A model generated the notes under the pieces. It was not told the origin of the DNA, ran no database searches, and worked only from the letters and a program-made list of their open reading frames with translations. Source: Undaria pinnatifida (taxonomy: Eukaryota; Sar; Phaeophyceae; Laminariales; Alariaceae). Taken from it: a stretch of 64,000 nt of DNA. Below, one piece after another: positions 1 through 12,252 of this stretch; position 1 is the first letter of the stretch; the number at the start of each line of letters is the position of its first letter. The stretch is from the NCBI GenBank assembly GCA_012845835.1, contig JABAKD010000011.1, forward strand, positions 10,230,381-10,294,380, in the 5' to 3' direction. Position numbers and translations under genes: made by a program.

Positions 1-301
1 ATTATTTCACAACAACACGGGGGATGGTACATACCAGGTGCCCCAGGTATAATTATTTTCGGCGGGACGGGACGTTTTTTTGTTCACAACGGGACGGGAC
101 GGTAGAGGTAGCAGCGAAGCGATGAGCGAAAGGCTGCGCTGGTTATTCCGGGAATGACCATTTGAAATATATTTTCGGTTCTGTCATCGGGTACACTAAG
201 CGACTTACTATACAACAGGTATAGGTATGTTTCACGTTTTTATACCCGCCGTGATATTTCTCGACGGCTCTGGGTTAAGACGCCCCCGTCGTTCAGAAAA
301 C

Positions 302-554
302 GACGCGTGCTACGATAGAGGTGCACCACTTCTTTTCTAATACTACCCCTCAATTTGGGAGCTTACGACAGCCCTGTCCCAAAAACGATATGGAGAAAAT
401 AAAGCTGCTACACCGAATGAAAATCCCATGGCCTGGGTACACGGCGAGAATCGTGCCAAAAGAATGTTCTATTCCCGACCATTTTGGGTTAAGGAGACCC
501 GTCATTCAAAAAGCATTTCAGACGAAACCTGCTTCCTCTATCGTAGCACGCGTC
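302..554 (+). mobile_element. MITE, family M, copy 1
   Basis: The element starts with ACGCGTGCTACGATAGAGGT and ends with the inverse, CTCTATCGTAGCACGCGTC, giving terminal inverted repeats of about 20 bp around some 210 bp of non-coding sequence. The internal part is shared with the copies at 767, 15175, 24349 and 34230. No transposase is encoded, so it would be mobilised in trans. A second terminal-repeat end lies near position 607, which suggests a neighbouring or nested copy. Confidence 0.8.
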
Positions 555-766
555 ATGACTGTAATGTTTAGCCACAAAACGCTACCTCTGTCGTGTAGCA
601 CGCGTCGAAACCAAATCCGGCGGCGCTCTTAAACTGTGTCATCGAGAGACATATACATCGGATATCGTCAAACGCGAAGTACAGGTTTTCATTTTTTCAC
701 TTCAACATCCCACATAACCAGTTGTCTCCACATTTTTTTATTAGTCGTCATGGTCGTTCAGAAAAC

Positions 767-1011
767 GACGCGTGCTACGATAGAGGTACACCACTTTTTC
801 GGGGGTTTCTCAATTTTAGGAGCTTGAAACCTCTCCCAAAAACCGATTTGGCGAAAAATAGAATTGCTGCCGGATGAAAATTTCAATGGCCTAGGTACAC
901 AATGAGAATCATGCAAAAGAAACGGCGTTTTCCCGACGATTTTGGGTTAAGGAGTTTCTTCATTCAGGAGCCGTTTCAGACAAAAAGGGCTACCTCTGTC
1001 GTAGCACGCGT
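767..1011 (+). mobile_element. MITE, family M, copy 2
   Basis: It has the same terminal inverted repeats and internal landmarks as copy 1, including the GATTTTGGGTTAAGGAG block near its right end. It is also preceded by the same GTTCAGAAAAC string as copy 1, so the flank itself may be part of a duplicated block. Confidence 0.8.
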
Positions 1012-2938
1012 AATTTTTTGCTTTCCAGCTCTACTCGTGGGAGGTTTTACCCTCAACGACCATCACGACAATGCCGTGGCAATCTGTTAATAGGTGCATT
1101 CCCTTCTCTCCCCTAGGTGCCTGTCTTCGCTGTTATCGTGCGCATAGGGTTCAGCACTCCGACCACTGCTCGTCGGTTTGCATCGAATTTTTGCAAACTC
1201 GCGCTCTCGAACTTCGGACAGAAAATCATCCAGAAGAAAAAGCCTGCGCATCCAAATACGTCACCCGACATTCGAACCACGGCGCAAACGGCAGCAAAGG
1301 ATGGGCAGTCTACCGCTTTCCCATAGTCAAACTTTCGTGGGCCTTGTTGAATCATCGTTGTGATTCTCGAGCAAGTTTAAGGGGGGAGAAGACCAGGCAC
1401 GCTCGCTGACGAGGCTTGCCCTCCCATCCAAACCTATATTAATAGTAGGTCATGCAGATTAGTATCGGTTTGGCTTTTTGTACTTGCACAGCGGTGGCAC
1501 GAGTACCTTTCATCTTTGATCGCTGTCTGTTGTTGGCGGAAACCAACAGACGAACTCGAACTATTCTTAATAGTAGGTGTACCGCCGGCCATGACGATAG
1601 ACTCCAACCGCTATTAATGGAGTAAAAGAAAGCTGGCGCATCTAGTAAATCGCCTGGCATATCTCATGCAAATCCGCCGAGGCCCCGTCCCTTTCGCGAT
1701 CGTCACTTCATCCTAGCTCTTGTCGACAGCGTCCCGCGACAGCAGTTACCGTAAGTTCCCGAACGTAATGATGTGTTTGGTGCCATCGGGGGAACATACC
1801 TCCCAACACTATGTTCAGCCCTACTAGGTACCAGGTATACCGCTATTACAGCCAGGTACGATGTAGATAGATGGACTGGCACATAGTCTACAACACCAAA
1901 ACGTCAACCAAGCGTTTTTGTTGAGTGGACGGGAAATAGACAAACCCCTGGTTTCAATCAGTGCCAGTAGTTAGCGGAAGGTGGCAAGAGCCAAGACGTA
2001 TACGATACAGCTAAAAAAAAAAGAAGAAAATATATCTACCCCATTACCTGGTACAGGCCACGACACTTGTATGGAACCTACTCCTCCAGATAGTAATTGT
2101 TCTATTCCACCCCGTTAAACTCTACCCCCCCCCTTCTCTTTCAACTACGTCAACACTACCATCAATCACCACTACTACCATCCCATCACCACAACCCGCC
2201 CCCCGCCTCCACCGCAACACTAACAACACTAACTATCATCACGGCCATCACCACTACTGCTACCCTCAGCGCCACCACCATCAATACCACCCGCCAGCAC
2301 CACCAGCACCACCAGCACCAACCATAAGAGCCGCGACCGCCGAGATCATTGTCTGAACATCCACGCTAGGCGCAAAACCACACACAATACCAGCAGCGAA
2401 CACAAGACTGACCAATGGACCCCTATCCGTCAAAAAGCAGATGAAGCAACGACAGAGTCAGCTTGCTACAGCGCGCTGCCCGTCTACGGACCAGCAGCAA
2501 CAACGACGAAACTTGAAAGAGGCAAGCGAAAGTGTGCGTAGTACTGACATCTCTCGTTATCGCCTCACGTCATGCACATCATGCTCACCATCCACACCAT
2601 CCACGTCAGAGTCGCGTGTGGCTATAACGTGAGTTTCCGATGTAGTCGTTGACGAACACCGACAGGGGATGAAAATGCCTGCATCAGTACACCCATCCAC
2701 TTGTCGATAAAACCAACCACGGTCTGTAATACAAACTGTAATACAAAGTGTCATACAAACAGTAGTGCCACTTTAAGCCGAAACGTAAACACACCACGGG
2801 TCTACCATTCACAATACTTACTAATAGTAATCAACCCACGGTGTCCCAAGAATTCCGTCGATGTGGTATGACACGATGTAACATGTGTTGGCAAAATAAA
2901 ACTTTCTGTAAAACTGAGAAAAGACGCTCTTCGACCAA
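1012..2938. other. Region without a supported gene
   Basis: It holds a weak 80-codon open frame on the minus strand (1113-1355), a CCA/CAC-rich simple-sequence tract (about 2150-2330) and two TACCTGGTA-type 9-mers. No exon with convincing splice sites was seen. Confidence 0.5.
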
Positions 2939-3104
2939 TCAACGCCACCGCTGCTTAGGGGCCGCCTTACTCCTCCCCCCCGCTGCCCCCCTGTTGGCAG
3001 CCGCCTCCTGCCTGCTACGTGATGAGACACCCGTTCCCGAAACCACTTTTTTGCCCCCGCCGGCGACGACCTTTGTCTTCATTTTCCGGGGCCTGCCAGC
3101 GCTC
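2939..3104 (-). CDS. Gene A, terminal exon with basic tail
   Basis: A long pyrimidine tract ending CCGCCTCCAG precedes the exon. Its first base completes an Arg codon with the previous exon. The 54 residues that follow are rich in Lys, Arg, Gly and Ala and end KAAPKQRWR before a TGA stop. This looks like an intrinsically disordered, nucleic-acid-binding type of tail, but no specific family is evident. The opposite strand has an overlapping open frame, judged to be a shadow. Confidence 0.55.
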
Positions 3105-6100
3105 CTGGAGGCGGTTGAGAATAGGGGATTGGGGGCAGTAAGCAAGGAAACTGAGACCAAGTGCAGGTATTATATCCCCTCAGTGCCGCAGCTGGATAAC
3201 GGTTATTGCTGTTTGCTCTACACTGCTGGTAGGCCTGGGAATACAATTTTTTAGACGTAAAATTTGCGGGGGAAATGTCCCATGGTCGTTCTCTACGAAA
3301 AAAACTCTTTAGGAGATCAACCAATCAACGATGGGGAAAACCAAACCGTACTGTGTTGACATATACCCTCCAGCAATGCTCAGAATAAGTGGCTCCAACG
3401 GGACGTGCGTCCGTGCGAGGCGTGCGGGGATAACATCCTGACTCGGACTCGAAGAGCTCGGACCCCACGTTTGGCATTTGCGACATCCGCGGCATACCAG
3501 TCACTCACACAATAACTCCAGGAATACTATGAAAACTCGAGGAAATCTACTAAACTAGTGTGGCTACGCTTATGTTGTAACAAAAAAAGTCGGCAAGCGG
3601 ATCGCCTTTACCGCACCGTTGGATTAGTGCCTGCAGTGGGATAGAGTATGGCAATCGAGAAATTTGGGGTGGCCCCGCGTGTGATTCCAATACATGACAA
3701 CGAAAAAAATCAAAAATATCTCAAACATTATTTTCAGAACCTAACCCTGGCCTCAACCCCGCCCTACCTCTGCAAGTTTGTCCCGGAACAATCCGGTGTT
3801 GTCGTTTTATTTGTCCGAGCATACATGAAAACGCATAGAATAACTTTGGGTTTTATCTATTAATGGGATATTGTAGAAACCGGGGAAATTGTAAAGACTA
3901 CCTCCGTAAGCAGCACAAAAAGGTGGCAGACGATCATTTTAGGTTATCGTTTTCAATCCAAATCAAAACATGGGCTTTGCGTAATGGGTTACTGTGTCTA
4001 CAAAGCATTAATTATTAACCAAGCACAACCGAACGTTGATTTTGCTGCAAAATCTATTTTGCTTCGTACTGCAGCGCCGCGACCCTGCTGGCATCCCCTA
4101 GCGGTAGATCTCGCAACTGTGATACCAACGTCGATTTCGTGAGCTCGATCATCGGAAGAATAGTGTAATGTGCAAAAAAATGGCATGTATGCATGCAGAT
4201 ACCGCCTAGAGTATGTGTGCACTATTCAACGCGAGACGACGAGGGAAAACAACTGCAGAATCCTTCCCCGTCTAAAAATGAACACAGACACTGCAATTGT
4301 GGGGGGGGGGTACTTTATTACTAAGAATCTGAGTTTCTAAAGGGAGGAACAGCCAGAGAAAAAAACGCAAAAAAATAAAAGACGGGACGGAAACGATTGG
4401 GATATAAAAAAAACGATGGCTGAAAGCCTCCGGCAACATTCGCCGAGTAATGAAGGCCGCCCTATGTACCCCGGGTGGTTAATAGCATGCTTTAAAGTAG
4501 GGGTGTCCTCAACGAGGCTACAAAATAAGCTATTTCAGACTCCTGTAGTTGTACGAATATTGCCGCCCGAGAAAATAGACGTCCTCGACAACACCCTTCC
4601 CCTACTGCAGATGGTGGTTGCTGGCGGAGCTCTCCCCAAAAATCACGGCTCGGCTCATGGGACTCGCGTGGGCAAGCCGCGGATCCCGATTACTGATAGT
4701 CAATAGAGACCTATTGTCAATCGCGTGTTAAAGTCGCGTTGGGTGCATTATCTTATCGGCAACAACGACGATGACGCGGTGTTCAGCGAAGGTTCTGCAA
4801 GTAATGTATTGCTATTATGACTCCATACACGTGTGAAACAATTTCCCGTTCTTTTTTTTTCCTGTTAACTTTAACTCGTTTTCATTTTTTCAAATGTACC
4901 AAGTATAAGATTTTATTCCAACAAAGGGCATTCCCTCCAGTCTATGTCCCTTGGCACGATCGTGGTGCAATCCAAACGTTCAGTGTGTGCTGCGTGAAAT
5001 GTTCTAGGCGCTGTGTGTTTTGTTGAGGGTTGAGGTGTGAATTCATCGCCTATAAAGTAGAAAAAAATAATTCAGAGGAAATCGTCCCTTCTTGATGTTG
5101 CTTACTAGCACTATATAACACAATTAATAATGTTATGTATAACCTCTATGGAGTTGCAAGGGGGGAAAATACAGAAAAAAAAGTCACCATCTGACGACAC
5201 GACGATAGCACAATCGGCCACACGGAGCTTGTTGGCTTTTGGGTAGGGTGTGCCGGGAACTCAACGTTAAGAGTTGGGAGCTATCTGGCATTATTGCATA
5301 CGACACGCGCAAGACATGCCGATAGCCGAGCTGGCGAACCCTTCCTAAATGCGTGATACTGCAATCGATATTATGTTGGTCTATTGTAATCGCCATACAT
5401 AGGTAGCAAAAGGGCTAAGCCTTACTTTTGCAATAGATTCACAACTGACCCGGGCACTCGCCCTCTTTTAAACGGTAGCACTATCAATGCTAAAAGTGGT
5501 TAAAAAATAGCGCTACTGCATTGTACCGGTCACCTGGTATACTTGACCTGAGGGTCCCTCGAGGAGAGGGGTGGGTGGCCGAGGAAAGACAGCCTCAGCA
5601 ATGCTGCTGTAATGCTGTTCACAATTGCGCACGCGCAAAGCTGCATTTAAGTCATGCCCTCACGAGGACTACCCAGTTTTTACCAATTCCTTACCGCAGA
5701 AACAAAACTTGAGCTGTATGGCAGCGATGGAGTTTGTAGGGGGAGGCAAACTTGGCACCACAGACGATACTTAACGTGTTTTGTATTATATCCCCCACAA
5801 GAACACCCAACCAAACGCATCAATCACCGCATCGTGAAGAAGCCTCGTACCTCAAACGCCCGTACATGCCTTCCGGATTCGGCTGGTTTCCGTCGGTAGC
5901 CCCCCTGTCGTCGGCGATGATGCGCTTCACTGCCACGGTAGCCCTCGGTTTGTTCCCTTCCCGTGGCTGGTTCTCGATGCCCCTGGAACGGAAGGACACG
6001 CCACAAAACAAAACACCAGAGGCCGGGGCGGGGAGGGCGGGCACGTTCCGTTTGAAAAAAAAATACGAGAGATATGCTTGCAGTAGAAGTAGCTTTTTTT

Positions 6101-9100
6101 TCTTTACATTGTTCTCTTGAAAACTTAACAACACGGTTTCGAAGCGGCAAGGGCGGGAGAGCGGAGAGGGGTTAAGCTCAGTAACGGGGGAATTTTAGTT
6201 CAATAACACCACTCTAAAAAAACTACCCCCGGAAAACACTCGAACGCGCTCGCTGCTTTATAAAAAGCTCTCTGTGATATGATATGTGGAAACCTGGCAC
6301 GAGGCATTCCACGGTAGGGGTGCATATATTTTTCTCTGAGTCTCCTCGCTGTTCGTTTTAGCACTGAAAACAAATTCAAGTAGCTCTTATACCCAAAAAA
6401 CGCGGACCAGTGCAGTTCTAAAGGGACTCGGGAGCTCTGCACCTCACCTAATCACCTAATCTTGACCGTGAGAAAAAACGGCGGTGCAACCCCGACAAAC
6501 CCTCCCTTTACCTAGTAATATAATAGGTATGCCACGAAAGATATCGTAAAACCCAATTCGCATTCCGATTATATTGGGTAGCGTAGGACTTCAATAGCAG
6601 GGGGCGCCACGCGATTTAGAAAGATTTTGGTTAAACAATTGTTACGCCAGCAGGTGTAGCATGTGTAGCAGGTGTAGCAAGTGTTGGAAGGAAGACGCCC
6701 TCACTACAGCCTAGGTTGAAGTTAAACGGCCGAAATTCTCTTCCCCACGCAAAACCTAGTCAAACGGGTAAATATATGGTGTCTTACTGACCCCCATGAC
6801 CAGTGTATCAAGGTGACATGGGCAGTTTTTATTTTATAACACGGCCTCGAGCTGTCTCTAGGAGCGAAGCTCGTATCGACCAAGGAGAGGACTTCTAATT
6901 TTTCGGTGATATTCAGGATTTTTCCAAGCGGGTGCCGCATTTTGCACGAACCGGTCGGAGGTACTCCAAGTCATGTCTGTAGAATTTTCCGCGCAAAAAA
7001 ATGAAGATCTGAAGTACGCATGTTCAATATTACGCAGAATATAGCGAAAAAACTTATGTGTAGACTAAAACCAAGTCATTAAAAGGAAATAACGCATCTT
7101 ACTCATTTTTACGCCCAAAATTCCAAATGCCCACGCCGTTTTTGAGAGATAGACCCTGGCATTTTGCACACGTGTTCTGCATGCCCATCTCAAGACCTGA
7201 CCTCCCGTTGTGTTTGTTTGTTCGCCGAAAATGCTTGGTCTGAGGTGGTCCAATTTTGCCCAGAACTCTTAACTGACGAAAAACCAGGCAAAAGAAGCAA
7301 ATGACAGGTAAGGTCTTTGCAACGGCACAAAAAAGGCGTGTGAAAAAATTCACGGTCTGAATCGAAAAATGGTGTGGACATTCGCCGGTGAATACGTTTC
7401 CGTTGTTTTGACGAAGCCGACATGTACTTATATTATAACCTAACGTAGAAGATGTCACCTTGAGGTACGCCTACCGCGTCGCACTATATGTGTTGTACTC
7501 GTGGGCGTCACACATAGTTGAACAAACTTCAGCAGCCGTAGCGTCCAAAAGAGTTGGAGCCATACCGCACAATACCGCACAATACCGTAAATACCATACA
7601 ACAACCATACTGTACAATACCGTACCTGGTCGAGGATGCTTGAGCCAGCGGGGGGGTTGAGATGCATGGGGAAGCCTTCCTCCCCTTACCCGCGGTGGAC
7701 GACACTGATCTCGGTCCCGTGTTGATGCGCGAGGACCCTAGCGGAGTCCGCTTCGCGTCCTCTTGTCTCATTTCGTTCTCCAGCCTCTCGGACAAGGAAA
7801 CAGATGGCGACGCGTCTTTTTCCCTGTTTCCAACAATAGGAGGCGACGGAAAGGCCCCACCCCCGACCCCGCCCCCGACCCAGGGGGCGCGCCCGCCGGT
7901 GGTCGATCCCGGAGTCTTCACGCTGCGGCGCCTCGACTTGTCGGCTGCCATTTTAGGCCGCACGCTCGAGGGGATGGGTGTGGTGGCGGCGATGGTGGTG
8001 GCGGTAACGGTGGTGGCAGTTGCGGCTGTAGAAGTGGGTGCGGTGGGTGCGTTGGGGCTGGCGATTAGTGCGGCGGCGATGGGTGCGGCGTCGGTGATAT
8101 TGGTGGTAGATGCAGCGGTGGGTGCGGCGGCGGCGGCGGTGGGTACGGTAAGTGCGGTGGATGCAGCGGCGGGTGTGGCGGCGGCGGCGGTGGTACTGGA
8201 TGGGGTGGATGCGGCAAGTGCGGTGGACACAGCGGCGGGTGCGGCGGCGGTGGCGGGGGTGGTGGTAGTGAATGCGGCGGCGGCGGTAGAGGAGACTGGC
8301 ATGGGGCGGTCGGCGTGTTTCGGATTCTCGATTGTTGTGGTGAGGGCCCCCGGCTTGGCGGTGGAGGCCAAAATCGAGAGGGCGGCGGTGGAAGTCGTAG
8401 TCGGGGGAGCGGCGATTGCGAACTGGCTCCCGGAAGGGGGGATAGTCTGGATCGGCAGCCCCACCTCGCACTGCTGCGGTGCCATCGTCGTCGTAATCGT
8501 CTCCTTGATCGCGTTCATCACAGCCGGTACCGCCGCCGTGGTCATCATGGAGCCCGGCTGTCCGGTGACAGTACCAGTACGGCTCACCATGGCCGGTTTG
8601 ACAGTGGGGGTGGAAAATGCGGCAACCGCAGCGGCAGTGGCAGCTGCAGCTTCAGCGGTGCGGTCGCAAAGAGTTGTTGCGCTTGCGGGCGTGGCAAGAA
8701 ACATGCCCATTCCACTGGCAGGGCTCGTACAGTCGTAGACCACGCAACCGCTATCGTCGCGGGTGCGGTTACCTTTGGCGCTGGTCTTAGTCGGTGACCC
8801 CGTGCCGGATTCCCGGAGGTCGGCGGCTAGGCGGTCGCGCTGAGTGATCAAGGTCGACACCGTGTCCCCCAAGCGGCTGATCTGACGAATGAACCCACGC
8901 TTCTCCGCCTCGAGCTCAGCGTTGGATGCAAGTAGTTTTTCATTGTCGGCCTTGAGTGACACGGCTACGGTATGCATGGCACTGACTACCACCTGCCAAG
9001 CTATCCCGACCTGCACCTGTTGTTCGAGGGGCCAAGCGTGCAAAAAAACAAATCACGGCGTTTGATTATTCTAGTCATGGATAAGAACGCATTTATGTCT

Positions 9101-12100
9101 ATGATGACTGCGCGTGCACCATGATAATTTACTTCCTCGCCGATCCATGTTGATATTATGAATTTAGTATGATACCTGGTATCCCATGTACCAGTACTGC
9201 CAAAATTTGAAATTTGAAACTTTGAAATTTTGAAACGTTCGAAACGAAACTAAGCGAACAGAACCGCATTGAAATATATTCCGAATCGATTCAATATGTA
9301 CAAGGGAGAGGCCCTGGAAACGTTTTTCGATTTTTTTTTTGTTTAAAAGAAGTTTTGAAATTTTGAAACCGAACCGAACGAAACGAAACGAAAGTATAAA
9401 GCTGTTCCGAACCGATTCAAAAGAAGTCCGTGAACAGTACTTAATTTTTCTTTTGGAAACAAAATGTTTGGGATTACGTATTTTATTTTTATTTTTCAAC
9501 TCTTCAACCGACCAAACTGAAACAAACCGAACCGATTGCAGGAAGTCGCGCAAAACCCTGACATGTTCAACTTTGACACCGTATCGTTGCTATTTTATTT
9601 TATTTTTTTAATTTAGATAAACGTGTTGTTTCAAAATTTCAAAATTTCAAAAAATGTTTTTTTGAAAGGGCCGAACCGAACCGACCCAAACCGTGTAATA
9701 ATTGTACCCTGGCTGTGCTTCCGACGGGCCTCCCTGACCAGCCGGGGGGGGAGAGATGGCCTCGACCGCCCTCTGCTCAATATATTTCTTCCCTCTGCTT
9801 AATATATATTTCTTCTATTATATTGCAGTCTAGTATACTGATTGCTGACGCAGTATAATCTCTGATTGAGACAGCAATTGCGTATCCCTCCTACAATAAT
9901 AGTAATGTTCTACATTGCTTACACTAAGAACATCAAAACGACAATACTCCGATGTTCCCGTTATCGTTCTTACTGAATCAGTATCAACCTGTGCGGCAAT
10001 CGAAGCAGTTCACCTGGCTTTGAGCGGCAAGAGCGGCAGCGTGGGTGTAAGCCTCTTGAGTCATGTAGTTTGCGTTCGACGCAACATCCATGGCGTTCGC
10101 TATGGCGTGTTGAATGGCCGGATCCGCCCATATGGCCGGTGCCGGTCCCATGAAAGCCGCGGTCGTGGCGGGAACGGCGGTCGCGCTATTGATAGTACTC
10201 TCTTCCCCCTCCCCCTTCCCCTTACGCGTATCCTGTTGCGCCTGCTGCGCCTGCTGCGCCTGCTGCTGGTCTTCCTGCCCCCCCTCCCCCTTATCCTCCT
10301 GCGTGTCTTGCTGTTGGTGGTGGAGGTGGTGATGGTCCTGCTGCTGCAGCTGCGGCGGAGGCTGCTGCGGCTGCTGCTCCTCCTGCTGTTGCTGCTGTTG
10401 CTCGCTCTGCCCACACAGCTTGCCCGCGAGGGACTGGTCGTGTTCTTCTTGCTCCTCCTCCGCCAGTTCGCCAATTAAACCATCGATTTTGTCGACATCA
10501 AAATCGAACACAGCCGCGTCCGGCATGCTGTTGCCACTGCCGTGGATGAACGGGATAGGCTCAAGATCATCGTGCTGCAGCTGCTGCTGCTTCTTGTCGG
10601 GCGAATCGAATCCAAAAATTTCTTCATGGGGCGGCAGGACCAATGACGCATGATCAAGCTGACGCGCCAACTCTATTGATGATGTGGTGCTGGTGCTCAG
10701 CAGATCTTGATCGGTATAGGCGATGTGGTCGTCGTTCGTCTCGGCGTCGATGCCGTTGACATCAATAACCGCACACGACGAGCTCTCAGACCCGTTGTTG
10801 CTGCCGTCATTCGCTGGTGGCGGCCCCCCCTGCTGGAGGTGAGGCGAGGGGGGGGCGGGGGTGCGGCTGCAACTACGGTCGTCGGATGGGGGTGGTGACG
10901 GCGAGCTGAATGAAAACGACAGCCCACTCTCGATGGAGTACCTCTCGTTGGGCACGGGACCAAATGAGAACCTACCCTTGCCCCTGGTAGAGGCCGGGGT
11001 TACAGCGCTTGCGACGATAGCGTTGGTGCTGTGATCGTTGTTGCTGATGTTGATGCTGCCATTGCGGTTGATCTTGGTGTTGCTCTCGGTAGACAGGCAA
11101 TTCAAGGCCTGAGAGCGGGGGGGCGACAATGGCAGATCCGGCAGCAGGAGCAGCAGCACAGCAACGATCGATTGGTTCATAAAACAGGTGCGATGTCTGG
11201 TGGAAAAATACAAAACTGTGCCCATTCATACTTAATATAATACTTAATCATATATGTCGGGTCGGGTCTGACTCGTCCACCTCCGTCGGAAGGGCCATAC
11301 TGAATTGCCATGATATCAGTCAAACACCGATTTTTCTTCACGCACGCTACACACGAGCTCTATGTCACAATAGTGGTTCTCCTCTATGGCGCCGATATGT
11401 GCCAGCCGGAAGCACCGACACTGTAGCGACAACCGGCAACACTGCTCCGCGTACTGTCACCACTCAAGTTCCCAACTGTGCCGAGCGACTACTTCACGGG
11501 CGCCAAAGCGGACAACTAGCACTGCTATTAAAATATCAGCGCGACTCGCGTAGAGGGACCACCGTTGTTGTATTTCACAGCAGTACTCGTGCACCGTACA
11601 GCAAGGAAAGGGTTGCCTTTTTGGTAGTTGTTTCCCCCCCCATGACGCAGTACCAGAGAACCTTTTGAGGGGGGTCTTTCGCCGCAAATGAACTACCGCG
11701 ATGGCGGCGGTGGTGGTGGTTGCGACTGCCCAAGAACTGCCGCTTGCGATGCGCAACCACGTACGGCTTCCCCCGTGCGAGCCTGCCATACTGCACGGCA
11801 AGAGAGAGGGGCTAGCGACCTGCGTAGGCGAGTCCGATCGCCCTGTGCACGCTTCAAAATCGACACCCCTTAGAGTAAGTACTATGATGTACTCTATACT
11901 CTATGCTCGAGATAAGTGAAGTCTAGATGATGCCGGGATGGGATCTCGAAGGGTTCTTTTCTTGTGATTTTTTGCTCTTCCAGTCGTCAGCGAGAGGTCT
12001 AACCTCTACCCTACCCACTCACCAGCTCATTGCGCAGCGCGGGTGATGTTACGGGCTTGTTCGCCTGCTGTTGTTGTTGTTGCTGCTGCTGGCGCTGCTG

Positions 12101-12252
12101 GCGACGCTGCAGGCGCACCTGCCTCTCCGCGGCTTCCGCAGCGCGAGCCGATGGACTCCTGGTACGAAGCATGCTGTCTGTTTTTCGTCTGCGGCGTGTG
12201 TTATTCTGCTCTGACGACACTGGCACTACCACCGCTCGCTGTCTATGTGTCT
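2939..12252 (-). CDS. Gene A: multi-exon gene for a Gln-rich, coiled-coil protein
   Basis: Read on the minus strand, the exons are 12252-12023, 11108-10014, 9016-7626, 5982-5851 and 3104-2939 (stop at 2941-2939). Each junction is GT-AG, and the phases agree: 0, 0, 2 and 2. The joined product is roughly 1,000 residues. It runs from an Arg/Gln-rich start through a Ser/Pro and acidic region, poly-Gln, a coiled coil, a long Ala/Thr-rich segment and a basic C-terminus. No catalytic domain was recognised. The composition suggests a nuclear regulatory or scaffold protein, but this is inference. The 5' boundary is uncertain: an ATG lies inside the first listed exon, but the frame stays open upstream to a CAG acceptor. 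Introns of 0.9-2.7 kb contain repeats. The model rests only on splice consensus and phase and needs transcript support. Confidence 0.6.
3105..5850 (-). other. Intron of gene A
   Basis: This 2.7-kb intron shows short A/T runs and a G-run near 4302. No recognisable element or nested gene was seen. Confidence 0.45.
5851..5982 (-). CDS. Gene A, fourth exon
   Basis: The acceptor CCTTCCGTTCCAG and donor TTTGAG|GTACGAG bracket 132 bp. In the frame required by its neighbours (phase 2 in, phase 2 out) it reads RGIENQPREGNKPRATVAVK and continues through KRIIADDRG to MYGRL. A second frame is open but has less typical composition. Its product was not recognised. Confidence 0.55.
5983..7625 (-). other. 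Intron of gene A
   Basis: It contains a short GTGTAGCAGGTGTAGCA repeat near 6655 and a TACGG/ATACCGCACA microsatellite at about 7555-7625, next to the donor. No exon was recognised between the flanking ones. Confidence 0.45.
7626..9016 (-). CDS. Gene A, third exon (coiled coil and Ala/Thr-rich region)
   Basis: The exon begins after ACAACAG (phase 0) and ends at ACCAG|GTACGG (phase 2). The first 70 residues form a convincing coiled coil with regular Leu and charged spacing (SLKADNEKLLASNAELEAEK and onward). After it come Thr/Ala-rich repeats of about 250 residues and a Ser/Arg-rich part. An in-frame GTAAGG donor near 7693 is a possible alternative end, but its phase does not match the next exon. 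The opposite strand is also open over 358 codons; that is a compositional shadow of the Ala/Thr repeats. Confidence 0.65.
9017..10013 (-). repeat. Intron of gene A with degenerate GAAAC/TTTGAAA repeats
   Basis: Between about 9195 and 9690 the sequence is a patchwork of TTGAAATTTTGAAAC and CCGAACCGAACGAAACG units in both orientations. This gives AT-rich, partly self-complementary intronic DNA. The apparent Phe/Arg-rich frames here are repeat artefacts. Confidence 0.6.
10014..11108 (-). CDS. Gene A, second exon (poly-Gln and acidic region)
   Basis: A polypyrimidine tract and CTCTCAG acceptor precede the exon, and AAAGCCAG|GTGAAC ends it. That gives 365 codons in phase 0 at both ends. The product has Ser/Pro-rich and Asp/Glu-rich stretches, several poly-Gln and Gln-Ala runs, a His/Gln patch and a C-terminal Ala-rich helix. 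An alternative acceptor at 11196 would add a hydrophobic Leu run starting at an in-frame Met, but its phase does not match the upstream exon. Confidence 0.6.
11109..12022 (-). other. Intron of gene A
   Basis: This is a 914-bp interval between the phase-0 donor at 12023 and the acceptor before 11108. Open frames on both strands (11399-11801) lack good splice sites and show no recognisable product. Confidence 0.4.
12023..12252 (-). CDS. Gene A, first visible exon (Arg/Gln-rich)
   Basis: The exon ends in a strong donor, CTG|GTGAGTGGG. The encoded segment has a basic RRRRK cluster, an Ala/Arg helix-prone stretch and a run of nine Gln. The last codon is complete (phase 0), matching the next exon at 11108. 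The left boundary could be the CAG just before 12252 or an internal ATG start (Met-Leu-Arg-Thr). Confidence 0.5.

Noticed and set aside
7662..8738. A 358-codon plus-strand ORF rich in Val, Ala and Gly
   Set aside because: It mirrors the Ala/Thr-rich coding repeats of gene A on the minus strand, which has a coiled coil and matching splice sites.
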